Origin: Amoebophrya sp. A120
Taxonomy: Eukaryota > Sar > Dinophyceae > Syndiniales > Amoebophryaceae
DNA length: 64,000 bases
Direction of reading: 5' to 3'
Assembly (NCBI GenBank): GCA_905178155.1
Contig: CAJINV010000002.1
Location: 2,881,074-2,945,073 of the forward strand
A model generated the notes under the pieces. It searched no databases, was not told the origin of the DNA, and saw only the letters and a list, made by a program, of their open reading frames with translations. Position numbers and translations under genes: made by a program. Position 1 is the stretch's first letter. The number at the start of each line of letters is the position of its first letter. Of this stretch, positions 21,361 through 36,300 are shown one piece after another.

Positions 21361-24300
21361 TATCCAAAAAAAAAAAGACTCGTAGGTGTAACCTTTTTGG
21401 AGGAACAGCATTACAAATCTGTGTGGCATGAGACCAAGACCTGTCATGCGCGGATGGTACTGGAAAAGAACGCAGCTGAATGGAGATGGACCCTACAACA
21501 TGGCATTCCCAGCATGACAGACGCAATCAGCTTGCACGTTTTAGCATCACAAACTTACACTAACAATGTTTTTTTTCTTGGATATGCAGTATCTTCCGCC
21601 GGGGCGACTCGAGTCAGTCCACCTGGTTCGATGTCGACGTCCGCTGCATCGAGTACAACTAGTGCAAATGATAGTAGTCAAAAGGGTGCTCTTGGTCTTG
21701 ACACCCGGATCGAAGAGAATGAGAAAGTAGAAAAAAGCGCAGCCAGAAGCAGCACTGCTGGTGCTAGTCCAAGAATAATCGTCCCTTCATCTTCATCCGG
21801 TGGTGCAGTACCAGCACCAGTCCCAGTGATGAAGACGGATGTTGAAATAAATAACGCATCAAAAGTAGTAGGAGCAAAGGATACACCTGGCGCAAGCATT
21901 CTCGTCGAAGAGGAAGAGGTGACCAGTACGCAAGATGAACAGGAGGACGCTGCTGGTGCAGCCCCCGGCACTAGTATGTTTTTAGAGAAGACAGAGAATA
22001 TTTTCCAGGACGGACTGTATCAGGTGCAACTATCAACTGTAAAAGTGTCTGGGTCTGGAAGAATCCAACTTGTCATGCTGATTTTGGATTCTAAAAAAAT
22101 CTGTATTGCATGAGCAGCAAAGAGAGTCCAAGTTTTGCTACACGGAAAGAGCATTTGTCATGCCGTATAGGCATCAGGAAGCCCTCGCAAAATCTGTGAT
22201 GCTAGGGCATGCATCACAGACATCAGGAGTCATGCAAAATGTGCATGACAAAACGAAAACTGGCAATCTTCCAGACGACCCAGACATTTTTACATTTGAT
22301 TGCAACAGGCTGCGGGCAACGTGGGGAACGCGGTCAAGGACAAAGCGGGGGAAGTCGTGGAGGGTGCAAAAGATCGCCTGCAGGAGGCGCCGGAAGGTTT
22401 GCAGGGGGTGGTTAACAGCGCCACCAAACAGGCAGCGCATCTGGGAGAGCAGGTAACAGATACAGTCGTCAAGCCCGTGCTCGAAAATGCGAACAACGTG
22501 TGGAAGGCGGTTCAAAGGCCGGCGGCGAAGATGATTGAGAAGTGGAAGCGGGACCTGTCCAAAAAGATGGAAGAGGGCCTGCATGTGCTGCGGAGAACCC
22601 GGTTTCTATCAAGTGCAAAAATGTCTGGGTCTGGAAGGATGCAAGATCTGTCATGCTTCTCTGGCATGACTGAAAAGTTTGTGATGCGTGTCCAAGAAGA
22701 GACCCTGTCGCCTGTCATGTCAAACGCAGTTTGTCATGCGGAGAGCGCAACACGAAGCAGCGCAAATATTTCTCATGCCTGGCTGTGCATGACAGAGAAT
22801 TCACTCCTCACAACTCAGCATTACAAGCTTCCAGACTCAGACATATTTGCAATCCATAGTTTCGCTGGTTGGTCGACGTGTTCGAGGGCCTCCTCGACGA
22901 TTCCCGCATGCTGCTCGAGACACTGGTCGAAAAGTTGCTCGGAATGAAGCTACCCGACTACGAGCGGCCCATCACGCTGCCGCAGGGCAACTACTGGAAG
23001 TTCTGCAAGACGTGCATGTGGCGGGACCCCGTGCTCACCCAAATTGCCTATCCTGTGCAAAAGTATCGTACAACTCGTAGTAATTGCAATCATTATCATG
23101 CATTACAAATTTTTTTCCGAAGGTAAATCCGCATGACAAATTTTCTTTCTCATGCTGAGGAAATTTGTAAAAATGCATTTCTACGAGTCCGATACCATAC
23201 TTTTGCAATGCATATTGCCGCCGGCAGGATGAAGGTCAGCAGCACAATCAAAGAGCTGGTCAAAATGACCTCGGCTGTCTTCACACCTGTATCAAAAGGA
23301 AAAAACCCCCCTCCCCATATCAAAACGAAGTTTCTGATGCTGGATTTCCGTACACAAATCAGATCTGTCTTGCAGTAGAGAACTGCAGGCATATGCCAGT
23401 TCTGATTCGAGAGGTTTTAACGTGGGCACCTAGCATGACAAACGTCTAGGCTGTAAGCCCAACAGCATCACAAAACGCCTGCATCATGCGGCGGACTCTC
23501 TGAGTTCGCCTGCTTGCAACACAGATAGGATTCGTGGTCACAAATCTGCATCACAAATTTTCAGACGAATGCGTTTTCAATATGGGGAGGGGGAATTTTT
23601 CCTCACAATAACCTGTAGATAAAAAATCTTCGCAGAAAGACGTAGATGCAGCCGTGAGACAGCTCTTCGGAGCAGAGGAGCCAGTAGAGGAAAGCAAAAG
23701 AGAGGATATCCTGAGTAAAAACGTACCCATACCAGAGTTGTAATGCAGATTTGCAAAGACAGGAAGACTTGTAATGCGCATCCCCATGAGAGCCATTTCC
23801 AATCGTGTTTTGGAATTTGTGATGCTGTGAACAGGATGAGCAGATGAATCTGTGACGCGGCTGCACTTGCTAACCTGCACTACACTGCAGAGCGCAACTA
23901 GTCATGCGTGATTCCCAAAACTCCTAGGTTTCTGTTGCGAAATCCCCATCCTGACTCTGGTGTGGGTACGTTTTTACTCAGGATAGAGGAGCTACCCCGT
24001 CGTGTAAAATCGTCCCCACGACCCCAGAGCTGTCATGCAAATCTGCTTCATTAAAATGTTTCCCATGCGGAGATGATCCATGGGAAGAATTCTCTAGTGG
24101 TCGTGTTTTGAAATTTGTGATGCTCAAATCAGCCCGATATGCTAGATCTGTGATGCTGCCAAACTAGCTAAATCGAGGATTTTAGACTACGAGACCAAAC
24201 TTCTCGTCATGCGCAACAGCCAAAGCTGGCGGATTTGTCTAGCAAATTCCCGCCCATCTTGATGACTCTGGGGTGTGGGCCCCGTTTTCCCTCAGGATAG

Positions 24301-27300
24301 GAGCGCCTGTCGGAGTACGCGACATTTCTGAGTTCCATATCAAATGTAAAAATGTCTGGGTCTGGAAGGTTAGAACTTGTCATGCTAAATCTGAATGATG
24401 CAAAAATCTGTGTTGCGCGAGTACCAAAAGCTGTCCGCTTTTGACCAAGTTGAGAGGGAGTTTCTCATGCAGGAAAGGCATGATAGAGACCTCAAAAAGT
24501 CTGTCATGCTGGGTCTCGCATTCCAGACCTCATGGGCCATGGAAAACCTGCATCACAAGTCTTGCATTCTTCCAGACCCAGACATTTTTACATTTGATAT
24601 TCCATGGTTCCAGACATCTTTTCACTGCGGCAAGCCATATCCTCGATGCAAAAGTATCTGATACTCGTAGTAATTGGTGCAACCATGCATTACGAATCCT
24701 TTTTTGAAGGTAGAGCCGCATTTTACAAATTTTATTTCTCATGCTGAGAAATAAATTTGTCATGCATTTATACGATAGTACGATACTTTTGCAGTTCATA
24801 AGCCAAGCAACTGCACAACGTGAAGCCGGGAGCGGGGTTGCAGCTCCTGCACCCAGACTCAGGCAACTACGCGGCCCACCTGGAATTTCTCGATTATCGC
24901 GACCTGCACGAGACTAGCGAAGTGATGAAAGACTTGGACGACGGGAGACAGGAGGTCCTCGGGTTCACTAGCGGCTTCATCAAGGCAATATGCATTGCAA
25001 AAATGTCTGGGTCTGGAAGGTTGCAACTTGTATGTGATGCTAATTCTGGATCGTGCAAAAATCTGTGTTGCATGAATCCCAAAAGCCGTCCACTTTTGAC
25101 CAAGTTGAGAGGAGTGTTCTCTTGCAGGATAGGCATGATAGGGATCTCAACACAGAATCTCCATCTGCTGGCATGCTAGGTCCTGCATTTTTCCAGGCGA
25201 CGTGGATTATGGAAAATCTGCATGAAGACCACAAGCCTGGGAATGAATCTTCCAGACGGAGACATTTTTGCATTTGATAGGCTAATGACCGAGACAAATA
25301 CGAGACGCAGCAGTGGCCCTTCGTTCCGAGACGGATCGCGCTCGAGTGGTTCACTGCCTTGGCCTGCAGCCTGCGGGGTGCCTACGAACCGAATACCATG
25401 CTGCCCCATCCGCCCACCGCCGCGCGCGCTGACAAGATTGAGCGCCGCTACCTCAATCTGATCAGACAGCACGTAGCCAAGAAAAAAACTGTGTAGGTGT
25501 AACTTTGTGTAGTTGCAGACGATGCGAGACACAAGAACTTACACCTGTCAATTCGGGCATGCGTCAGAGGCTCTCTCCGTACGTGTTTTCATCTACCAGC
25601 TACGCATGACAGGTTTTCTGTGTCATGCAGAGCAAACTTGTCATGCTATTCCTTCAAGAAAGTTTAAGTTACACTCACGCAGTTTTATTCTTGCATAGCA
25701 CGCCCGCATGTTGCACCTGCTCCCGGACCACCACCACAGCTTGCGAGGAGGCTTGAAGCAATATCAAACTGAAAAATCCTCCTTCCCCATATCAAAACGA
25801 AGTTTCTGATGCTGGATTTGCGTACACAAATAACATTTGTCTTGCTGGAGAGGACTGCAGACCCATATCAAGCCTGAGTAGACAGGTTTCGGCCTAGTAG
25901 GCCTTTAGCATGAAAAACGTCCGTACTGTAGGCCCAATAGCATGACAAACCGCCTGCATAGTGCAGCGAAGCCTGTGGAGCAGTTGCCTCCTCGCAAGAC
26001 AGACGCGATTTGTGGTAACAAATCAGCAACACAAATTTGCGAAGACGTACCCTCTCAAAATGGGGAGGCGGGATTTTTCTTCGCGATAAGCAAGACCTGC
26101 AGGAAGATATTCCGCCGCTTTCGGAAGATGAGTCGGAGCAGCAGAACAAGAATGGTGAGAAAACCGATATGACCTCCTCAGATGATGTTACAATCTCGAA
26201 TGTTAGAATAGAAATGGAAATCTGTGATGCAAAAAGTGCATCATCTAGCCAACTCTTACAGGTGGATTGCGCATGACAAGTTCCGGAGCTGCCCCATCCA
26301 ACCCCGCGGAATAAATACTACATCCCCCCGGCGAACAAATTTGTATTGCGAAAAGCGGAACAAGCCTCTGTCTGGCACTCATGCTGTTCATGCAAGACAA
26401 ATCCCAGAGTCCCTATTGTAACGTTTGAGATTGTAACAGCACCTAAGCTGCAGGTTATAACCGACGACGACGAGGACCTCGATGAAAAAGATGGTGACGA
26501 GAAAAGGAGGAAGACCAGCGCTGCAGAGGACAGTATGAAATGCAAACATGTCTGGGTCTGGAAACTTGTGATGCTAAAATGTGCATGATGAAAACACTTC
26601 CGAATGCAGTCCGGCATGACAACTTCCCAAAACGCTTTCTCATAGGCAATCCGCATGAGAAGCTGCGTTTTTGCATGACAAAAGAGGCTGTGACTTTTGT
26701 TCGTTATGCAATACAGATTTTCTAGGTATGGAAAGCTAGCATTACAAGTCCCAACCTTCCAGACCCAGACATTTTTACATTTGATAGACAGGACCACAGC
26801 ACCATCTCGCGGCCACAAGAGCGACGTGGTCAACAAAGGAGTAGCATTCCAGAAATCGGTCAAGGTGTCAAAGAAGGCAAAAATTCCAAACCTGGGTGGA
26901 CCAGCGTCCTTCGCTGATTGGCATAACCCTATGAATTGCAAAAGTGTCTGGGTCTGGAAGAATGCATGTTTGTCATGCTTGTCTGGCATAACTTTGAAAT
27001 CTGTCATGCACGTTACCCAAGAGCTCCACTTTTCTGTGATGCAGAAACGCAGTTTGTCATGCAGAATAGGCAACACCTAGAAGCTCAGAAACTTGTCATG
27101 CTGAGCCAGCATTTGTGGCCTCATCATGAGACGCCACCCAGCATCACAAGTTTCCAGACCCACACATTTTTACATTTGATAAACCCGTATCTGATACAAG
27201 ACGCGATGCATGACATCCGTCTGGAGAGTATTACAATGAAAAATGCCCCCATGCCCGAACTTGGGAGGAGCATTTGTATTCCAAACCTTTCCAAAAGAAA

Positions 27301-30300
27301 CATTCGCCCTCTTGCGTCTAGCAGCATCACAGATTTCCAATCGTGAATAGCAAAAGTTTGTATAATTGCAAAAGATCATTCCAGCAAGAGCGGCGCTTGT
27401 CATGCAAGCGGTGCGATATACGACTAGACCCTGCATCAGAAAGATTGGATTCATACTCCTTTCATGCATGACAAAAAGTTTTCTTTTGGGAACTTCGCAT
27501 CACAAATTTTTGCAACTGTGGGGGTGAGGGCATTTTTAACTGTAATACAGAGCTATGGCGCTGCGGCCTGGAAACTGGACGAATTTGTTCTAAGTCGCGT
27601 ATCAAAAGGAAAAATCCACCCCCCTCCCCATATCGAAACGGTATGATTCCGAAAATTTGTGTTGCTGATTTGAGACCACAAATCACGTCTGTCTTGCAAG
27701 AAGACAAGTGCAGAGGCTTCCGCGCCAATATGAAAGCGGTTTGGCATGCTGTTGGGCCTAGGGGGTAGCCGTTTGCAATGCTAAACAACTAGACCCAAAC
27801 GCCCCTGCCTAGGCTGAGGATTTGGCTGCGATGCCTTACTGCAAGACAGCGCGCATTTGTGTACGGAAATCCAGCATCAGAAACTTCGTCTCGATATCGG
27901 GAGGGGGGATTTTTCCTTACGATATCGCGTACGAAATGACACCTCGACGTTTGTGGTGGATATGCAACAAAAAAACTGTGTAAGTGTAACTCTGTAATGC
28001 AGAACATGCAACAGTAGAGTTACACCTGTCATGCCAGACAGCCAAGAAGTCCTCTTTTCGTGTGCTGTGTTTTCCCTTGCAAGCTACGCATGACAGGCTT
28101 TCTCTGGTGTCATGTAGAGCAAATTTGTGATGCTGTCAACCAAAGAAGGTTACACTAACACAGTTTTTTTCTTGGATAGTGGAGTGGCACAAATTAGTGA
28201 AAAGGAGAAAGAAGGTAACTCATCTTAAAAAGGGGGCCCGGGAGGAAGGCCACGAAGGAGGTGCAGCAGATGGGGAAAACGAAAACAAAAACGAGAACGA
28301 CGACGGGTCCTCGTATGAAGAAGTGATGGAGCCGCATAATACTACGATGCAGCTGGCGTGGTGGGCCTTATCACGGGAAAAAACTGCTTACAGTTCTTAC
28401 GCATTTGTTGCAATTTCAGCATCACAAGATTCAGATTGCTCTGCATAGCAAAGAAAACTTGTAATGCGTACCAGACGAAGATCTCTATCAGGGAAGACAC
28501 GCATGAAATGAGGCTGCAAAGCATTTCCTGCATGACAGAAGTCGTCTGTCTTGCTGGTCTCGCATTTCAGAATGTGTAACTGTAGCACTTTTTTCTTACG
28601 ATAGGCCTTTTTGCGGGACCACTACGGCATGACGTGGGAGGAAGACCCGGATGGCACCGGGTTCAGCAATCTTCCCGCCTGCGACCTGGTTTGCGTGGAG
28701 TGCTCGCGCCAGGACATATTGCAGTGAAAAACGTTCCCACCCCCAAAGTTGCAAAAATTTGTGATGCGAAGTTTCCAAATGAAAACTTTTTGCCATGCAT
28801 GAAAGGGGTATGGACCTTTCTAATGCAGAGTCTAGGCGTGTATCGCATCGCTTGCATGACAAGCGCCACTCTTGCTGGGTGGATCTTTTGCAATACAAAT
28901 TTTTGCTATTCGCGATTGGAAATAACCTGTGATGCTGATAGATGCAAGAAGGCAACTGCTTCATTAATGGAAAGGTTTGCAACACAAATGCTCCCAAGTT
29001 CGGGGATGGGGACATTTTTCATTGTAATAGGACAAGACGCTCGTGCACTACGGAAACCCGCTCACAGACAATATTATTGCCAGAAACCTGTTTCACACAG
29101 ATAGCGATCGTACGCAACAACAGCAAGAGGCCACGACCACCACCACCACAACAACCGATCGTACGCAACAAGAACTTTCGTCCACTACTAGTACGACCAC
29201 GACCACCACCACCCTATGGATTGCAAAAATGTCTGGGTCTGGAAGAGTGGAACTTGTGCTGCTCCGTCTCCATTATCCAAAAATCTGTATTGCATGAACA
29301 GCAAAAGAGGTCTGGTTTTGGCCACGGCGAGAGGGCATTTCTCATGCGGTATAGGCATCAGAAAGCCCTCACAAGACCTGTGATGCTAGGGCATGCATCG
29401 CAGACATCAGGAGTCATGCAAAATGTGCATGACAAACCTTGCATCCTTCCAGACCCAGACATTTTTGCATTTGATGCACCCGGCCGCTGAGCAACGAGGA
29501 GCTTTTTTTCGGCGCCACCACGGAATTTAAGCGGTTGTTCACCCGGTGCCCGGGGGCTGCGAACACCGTCGAGGGCCGGTTCCTGATTCACGTAGGAGGG
29601 TCGGGCAACCATGTGCAGTCCAGGTCTGGCTATAGCGCAATCACCCTCGTGGACGGGATCGCGATGCCCGATAACCACGCTTTCCTCGGCAGCAGGACCG
29701 ACGAGGACCAATGGCTGAAGTGGGCCAGACTGAAGGAGGAGACTTTTGTGGGTTTCTACAGCCACGCCGCGGGGCTCCAGCAGACCTCCCGCCCGCTGGA
29801 CACCCCCGCGACGCGGAATATGGCGCTCTCAAACGTTACATTCCCAACTGTTACATGATTTGGCATGCGAAATTACCATGAGCTATCAGACGATCAAGCT
29901 ACGTCGCATGACAAATTTTCTAAGGGCTAAACAGTGCCTAAATCTGTGCCGAGAGTTCTTGCAAGCTTGTCCCCTTCACTGTTGCGGTTCTTGCATGACA
30001 AATCCATGTAGCAGTTGAGAATGTAACAGTTGAGAACGCCATACGGAAGTTCGCGCACTTGTACCTGGTCTGCGAGGTGCCCTATCAAGTGTAAAAGTGT
30101 CTGGGTCTGGAAGAGCCAAACTTGTGATGCTGCATTTGGATGCTAAAAAAATCTGTATTGCATGAGCAGCAAGAGGAGTCAAATTTGGCTACACGTAGAG
30201 GGCATTTGTCATGCAGGATGTGCATCGATACCGATAGGCGCTCAAAAAATCTGTGATGCTATGGCATACATCACAGACATCATGGATCATGGAAAATGTG

Positions 30301-33300
30301 CATGACAGACTTCTCCTCTTCCAGACCCAGACATTTTTACATTTGATATGCCCCAACTGCTGCCAAGAACGGAGGAAGGCATCGGGCTGGTGCCGAACGC
30401 CCAGATTTGGACTACCCTGCTGCGCACCGTGACCGTGGAGCACGCCCTGGGCCAGACTGTGCAGAAGAACCAAAAGAACGGGGAGGAGGAGGACGACAAA
30501 ACAGCACGAGGAGGACGGCCTGCTTCCTCAGAGACGACCACTGTGGGGAACAGTGCCAATTTGCTGCGCTTGCACCAGACCACCTGGGAGAACTTTTATG
30601 CCTCGGACGTCCTTACGAAAAGAAGCGACGCGGACAGGGGCACTAGCGTAAGTAGATATCGCAAGAAAAAAACTGTGTTAGTGTAAGTTTGTGATGCAGA
30701 AAATGTAAAGCTGTTACACTTGTTGATGTCATGCTACCTCGCCATGCGGCGCTATTTGTTTCGTGCGTGATCTCTTCACGTACTGGCTGCGTATGACAAG
30801 CTTTCTCCGTGGTCATGCGAAACAGATTTATTGTCATGCTGTGACCACAAGTAGACACCTACACTTACACTCACAGTTTTTTTCCTGGATAGTAGCCGCA
30901 CTTCCTCTACTACTGCTCGTCGCGAAGGTCGTGCGAAAAAGGCCGGGAAGAAGCAGAACAAGAAGGACAACAAAGACCACTCCTCGAGCAGACAAGAATC
31001 GCGGACTTCATCGAAAGAAGAAACTTCCCAGAGCAGGGAGCAAGACCACGGACAGCCTGCAAAAAGGACCCCGGCGAGCGAAGCGGTCGAAGGGCTCGAA
31101 CGGGAAACGCTGAGCGGGAACCAGTACCGAAGAACGGGTCGTTATGCATAGAAGAAAAGTGTTACAGTTCTTACACATCGTAATTGTATTGCATGCAAGA
31201 CAGACACGTTCTGTCTTGCCGGATTATATGCATAAGGGCGTCGGCGTTGCTCCTTCATACGTGTGTTCTTCCCTTGTGTTTTCTGCATTGCAAGCTTTCT
31301 CTCTAAAAATGCAGAGAAATAAATTTGTGTTGCGGAATCAACAGTTGTATCTGTAACACTTTTTTCGTGGGATAGCCGCAGCTTGGACACCACGCACCTG
31401 GAGTCGTTGTTTCTCACCGTTGATGCGAATGACCCTGATTCCCGCCTGAGTATCCCGTGTAAGAACGTCCCCACCCCAGAGTCAAAATGGGGATTTTGCA
31501 ACACAAACCTAGACCTTTTGGGAGTCACGCATGACAAGTTGCAGGCTGTACTGTAGTGCAGCTTAGCAAGGGAAGCCGCATAACAAATCCGTCTCCTTAT
31601 CCTGTTTACAGCATTACAAGTTCCAAAACACGATGGGAAATGCCTCTCAGGGGGATGCGCATTACAAATGCTCTTGTGCTTGCAAATCTGCATGACAACT
31701 CTGGGGTCGGGATGTTTTTACATAGGATACTGAGCGCGTTGGTCGAGCGGTGCGAAAACTTGGGGGCGTACTTGGTCCCGAACCAGAAACTCCTCCCGCA
31801 CGTTTTCGACGATCCCGATACGGTGGAGGCCAGTGAGCGGGCGCACCAGGCGCACCCGGAGCACATCATGTCTGACCGGCACTCGGGCGACTATGGCCTT
31901 CTCAACTGTTTCTGTTACATTCTCAACTGTTACATGAATTTGTGATGCAAGAGTGGCAAAAGTGAAAGCGGCACGCTTGCATCTTTCGCATCACAGACTT
32001 GGCATAGATTTTCAGACTGTTCAGCCCTTCGGGAATTTGTCATGCGAAGTAGCTTGATCGCATGGTGGCTTATGGTAATTCTGCATCACAAATTCACGCA
32101 ACACTTGAGAATGTAACATTTGAGAACGCCATAGCGACCACTACTTTCTCGTGCTGCGCCGCTGCCGGCTCCGTGCCGATACCCTGGTTACCTTTTTCAT
32201 CCACGGCAAGTTTCTGGACCTGTTCGAAAAGATGCGGGTGGAAAACGCGAAGCAGACGATTATCAATACGGCTCGGTGGTACAACGATCCGCGCTACCTC
32301 CAACTCGCCACGGCGTATTTCGAGGCCTTTGACGCGCACCGGACACGGCATGCACTGCAAAAATGTCTGGGTCGTCTGGAAGTGGTGGAACTTGTGATGC
32401 TGCATTTGGATCATTCCAAAAAAATCTGGATTGCATGAGCAGCAAAAGGAGCCGAATTTTTGCTACGCCAAAATATTAAAGGGCATTTGTCATGCGGGAT
32501 TGGTATCAAAAAGCCCTCAAATAAATCTCTGTGATGCTACGGCATACATCACAGACATCATGGCTCATGCAAAACGTACATGACAACGACAAGTCTTGCA
32601 TTCTTCCAGACCCAGATCGATATTTGCATTTGATACACGGCGGCACGAGACGACGAAGGTGGGAGAGCACGACGGTGCCATCCAGCTGATATCCAGTGCA
32701 AGAAATATGTCTTGGCCTGGAAAGTTGGAACTTGTAATGCTGGTCTTGCATTGATTCCTGTGAATAAATCTGAATCTGTATTGCATGACCAGCAAGTATT
32801 AAAGTGGCACCCTCTCATCTACTTTACGTAATACAAGAACGTCTCAGGTGGAGTTCGTATGAGAAAGCGTTCTGCAAATAAACTTGTCACGCTTTCCTGC
32901 ATGAGGAATAGTTTTCATCATGCACATTTTAGCATCACAAATTTCCAGCAGTCCCAGACACATTTGCATTTGATAGCTGACCAGGTGGGACAAGGAGGAC
33001 CTGGACGAAGAAATTCTGTACTACAAGGACGAGCTGACACTATGAACTGCAAGAGTACTATCATCTTTGTATTTAGTAGTAAAACTGCATTACAAATTTA
33101 AGCTCAGCATGACAGACGGAATTTATCATGCTGATTTATCTTGGGAAGGAGATTTGTCATGCAAAACTGCGAACACCACTACTACTACATCAAGCACGAT
33201 ACTTTTGCAATGCATAGACACTGGCCGTGCACGATTGGACCGCCGGGGGCAAGGTGACCGCCAAGCTGCGGCATTTATGCAAGAAAAGAACTGTGTAAAG

Positions 33301-36300
33301 TGTAGTAAGTCTGTGATGCAGAAAATGCAAAAGAGCTACACTTGTCATGCTGGTCAGCCATAGTGTCCTCTCTTCATTTGCGTCTTCACGTACTAGCCGT
33401 GCATGACAGGCTCTCTCTGTCATGCAGAGCAAATTTGTCATGCTGTCACTCCAAGAGAGTTCTTACACTAACACGGTTTTTTTCCTGGACAGCATTTTGA
33501 CTCGGGCTATTTCGATTCCTTCTGGCGCAGCTCGTGGCGGGAGTCGAACTTTGTGTTTCCCAACCACCTGGTCAGCGGGGGGCATTCCAAGTCCCACGGC
33601 GACCGTTTCTGGACCAACGAGCGCATATGGATGGCAAATATGTCTGGGTCTGGAAGAATACAAACTTGTGATGAACATTTCAGAAGACAGAAATGCATAG
33701 GTAGCAAAAGCTAAAGCTGCCCACTTTCTGCCAGCAAAATGGGGGATTTGTAATGCGAATTCGGCATCGCGGAAGCTTCTCGAAACCTGTGATGCTAGAT
33801 CTTCCATGCCAGACCTTCTGTGTCATGCAAAAACAGCATGACTCTTCCAGACCCAGACACTTTTGCACTTGATAGCGCATGGCGGACTACAAACTGCAGG
33901 GACTGAACGGCGACTTCAGCGTGTATTCGGATATGCTGAAGTACAACGTGTGGCTATCCTGTGTAAAAACGTCCCCACACCAGAGTCAAGATGGGAAATC
34001 TGCTAGACAAATTAGCCAGCTTTGGTTGTTTCGCATGACAAGTCTGCCCTCGTAGTGTAATCCTGTTGAGGAAGGTAGTAAAGTTCAGAAGCATCACAGA
34101 TCTACCATATCGTGCTGATTATAGCATCACAAATTTAAAAACACGACTAGAAAATGCTTCTCATGGGGCTCCGCATGGGACATTTGCATGACAGCTCTGG
34201 GCTGGGGGCGTTTTTACACAGGATAGTGGCTGGACGAGATGTCCGTGCCCTTTCTGTCCGTGATGCACAACCGGCTGCCCACCTATATGGGACTCTCAAA
34301 CGTTACATTCTCAGCTGTTACATGATTTGTCATGCAAAATGAGCATCAACATCCACACGATGAAGCTACTCCACATGACAAATCTGCGAAGGGCTAGACA
34401 GCGCCTAAATCCGTGCTGAATTTGTTGTAATGCAAAAGGCACAAAAATCACAATCTTCCCCCTTTCACTCTTGCCGTTCTTGCATTACAAATCATGCAAC
34501 AGTTGAGAATGTAACGTTTGAGAGCTCCATATCCTACCGCGGCCGGAAACCCTACACCGCGGACTGCACCTTCTGCGGCCTACAGCTTGCGGTTATTGCA
34601 TGGAAAAATCCCCCCTCCCCATATTGAAAGCGCATCCTTCTCAAAATTTGTCACGCAGATTTGTGACCACAAATCGGGTCTCTCTTGCAAGAAGGCGCGC
34701 TCAGGCTGTCAGCCACATTATGCAGGCGATTTGTAATGCTGTGACGCCTGCAGGGTAGGCGTCTCCCATGCTAGGCGCCTACACCAAAAGGCCCTCGCCT
34801 AGGCTTAGGATCTGCGTGCAGTCCTCTACTCCAACACAAATGTGATTTGTGTAAGTATCGAAATCCAGCATCAGAAATTTCGTTTGGATATGGGGAGGGG
34901 GGACTTTTCCTTTTGATAGCGGTGCCGGTGTTCGGCTTGAAACACCTGATGAACAAAGAAAAACCCACGGACTCGTCCACCTCCAGCGGCGCAACATCAA
35001 GTGCCTCACATGCGCATTCGTTCGTCTCTGAGGAACCGCACGACGTGGTAATATCCTGTGTAAAAACTACGTCGCCACGAGCAAAGAGTCCGTTGTCGTG
35101 CAGAATTGCATCTACAGCTACAGGAAGATTTGTCATGCGTATCCCCATGAGCACGAGAGGCATCTTCGCATCCTTTGTTCTGTTTCGGAATTTGCAATGC
35201 TGAAACAGTATAAGCTGATGGCTTTGTGATGCGGCTATGCTTGCTAACCTGCACAACTTCGACGCTACAGATTGATAAGAACTTGTCATGCGTGACTCCC
35301 AAAGCATCTGGATTTGTGTTGCACACTTCCCAACTTGTTGACTCTGGGACGTTTTCACACCGGATAGGAAAACAAAGTTTGTCATACGGTGGGAGCTATC
35401 AAATGTAAAATAAATGTCTGGGTCTGGAAACCTGTGATGCTGGGTGGCGTCTCATGATGAGGCCACAAATGCTGGCTCAGCATAACAAGTTTCTGAGCTT
35501 CTAGGTGTTGCCTATTCTGCATGACAAACTGCGTTTCTGCATCACAGAAAAATGGAACTCTTGGCTAACGTGCATGACAGATTTAAGAGTCATGCCAGAC
35601 AAGCATGACAAACATGCATTCTTCCAGACCCAGACATTTTTACATTTGATAGGGGCCAACACCTTGTATCAGCAGGGCGGGGCGCACCATCTTTTTAGTA
35701 CAACTTCTTCTAGTAGTACAAGAAGAACTTCTACTTCGTCTTCTAGTATAAAAACAACCTCACGAGAAGATCGAGACCACCGACCTTCTAAGCCTGTGGA
35801 GGACCTTGATGAAAATATTAAAAGCACTAGTAGAAAAACAACAACGATTAATGCGGGGTACGTGGACCTGCTGACGCGGAACGAGAACGCTTTTTTTCAC
35901 CAAACGCCACGACACCTAGCGAACTGGGATAGCGTATCATTTGGAAAAGCGTTCCCATACCAGAGTCAAGATGGGGAATCTGCTAGACAAATCAGCCAAC
36001 TTTGGTTGTGTCGCATGACAAGTTTGTCCTCGTAGTGTAATCCTGTTTCGGTAGTTCAGAAGCATTACAGATCTAGCATAGCATGCTGATTCTAGCATCA
36101 CAAATTCCAAAACACGAATAGAGCACGCTTCTTATAGGGCTCCGCATGAGAAACCTTTTTGGCATGCAGAATTGCATGACAGCTCTGGGGTGGGGACGTT
36201 TTTGATCAGGATATAGCGTTGCAGGGGCACGCGCCACGGACATGGATATTCCCCTATCATGAGAAAAAACTGTTTCACTGTAAGGGTTTTGCAGGTTTTG

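Noticed and set aside
26318-27076. 252-codon minus-strand frame
   Set aside because: Spans two introners and an exon of the plus-strand gene; its residues are translations of introner words.
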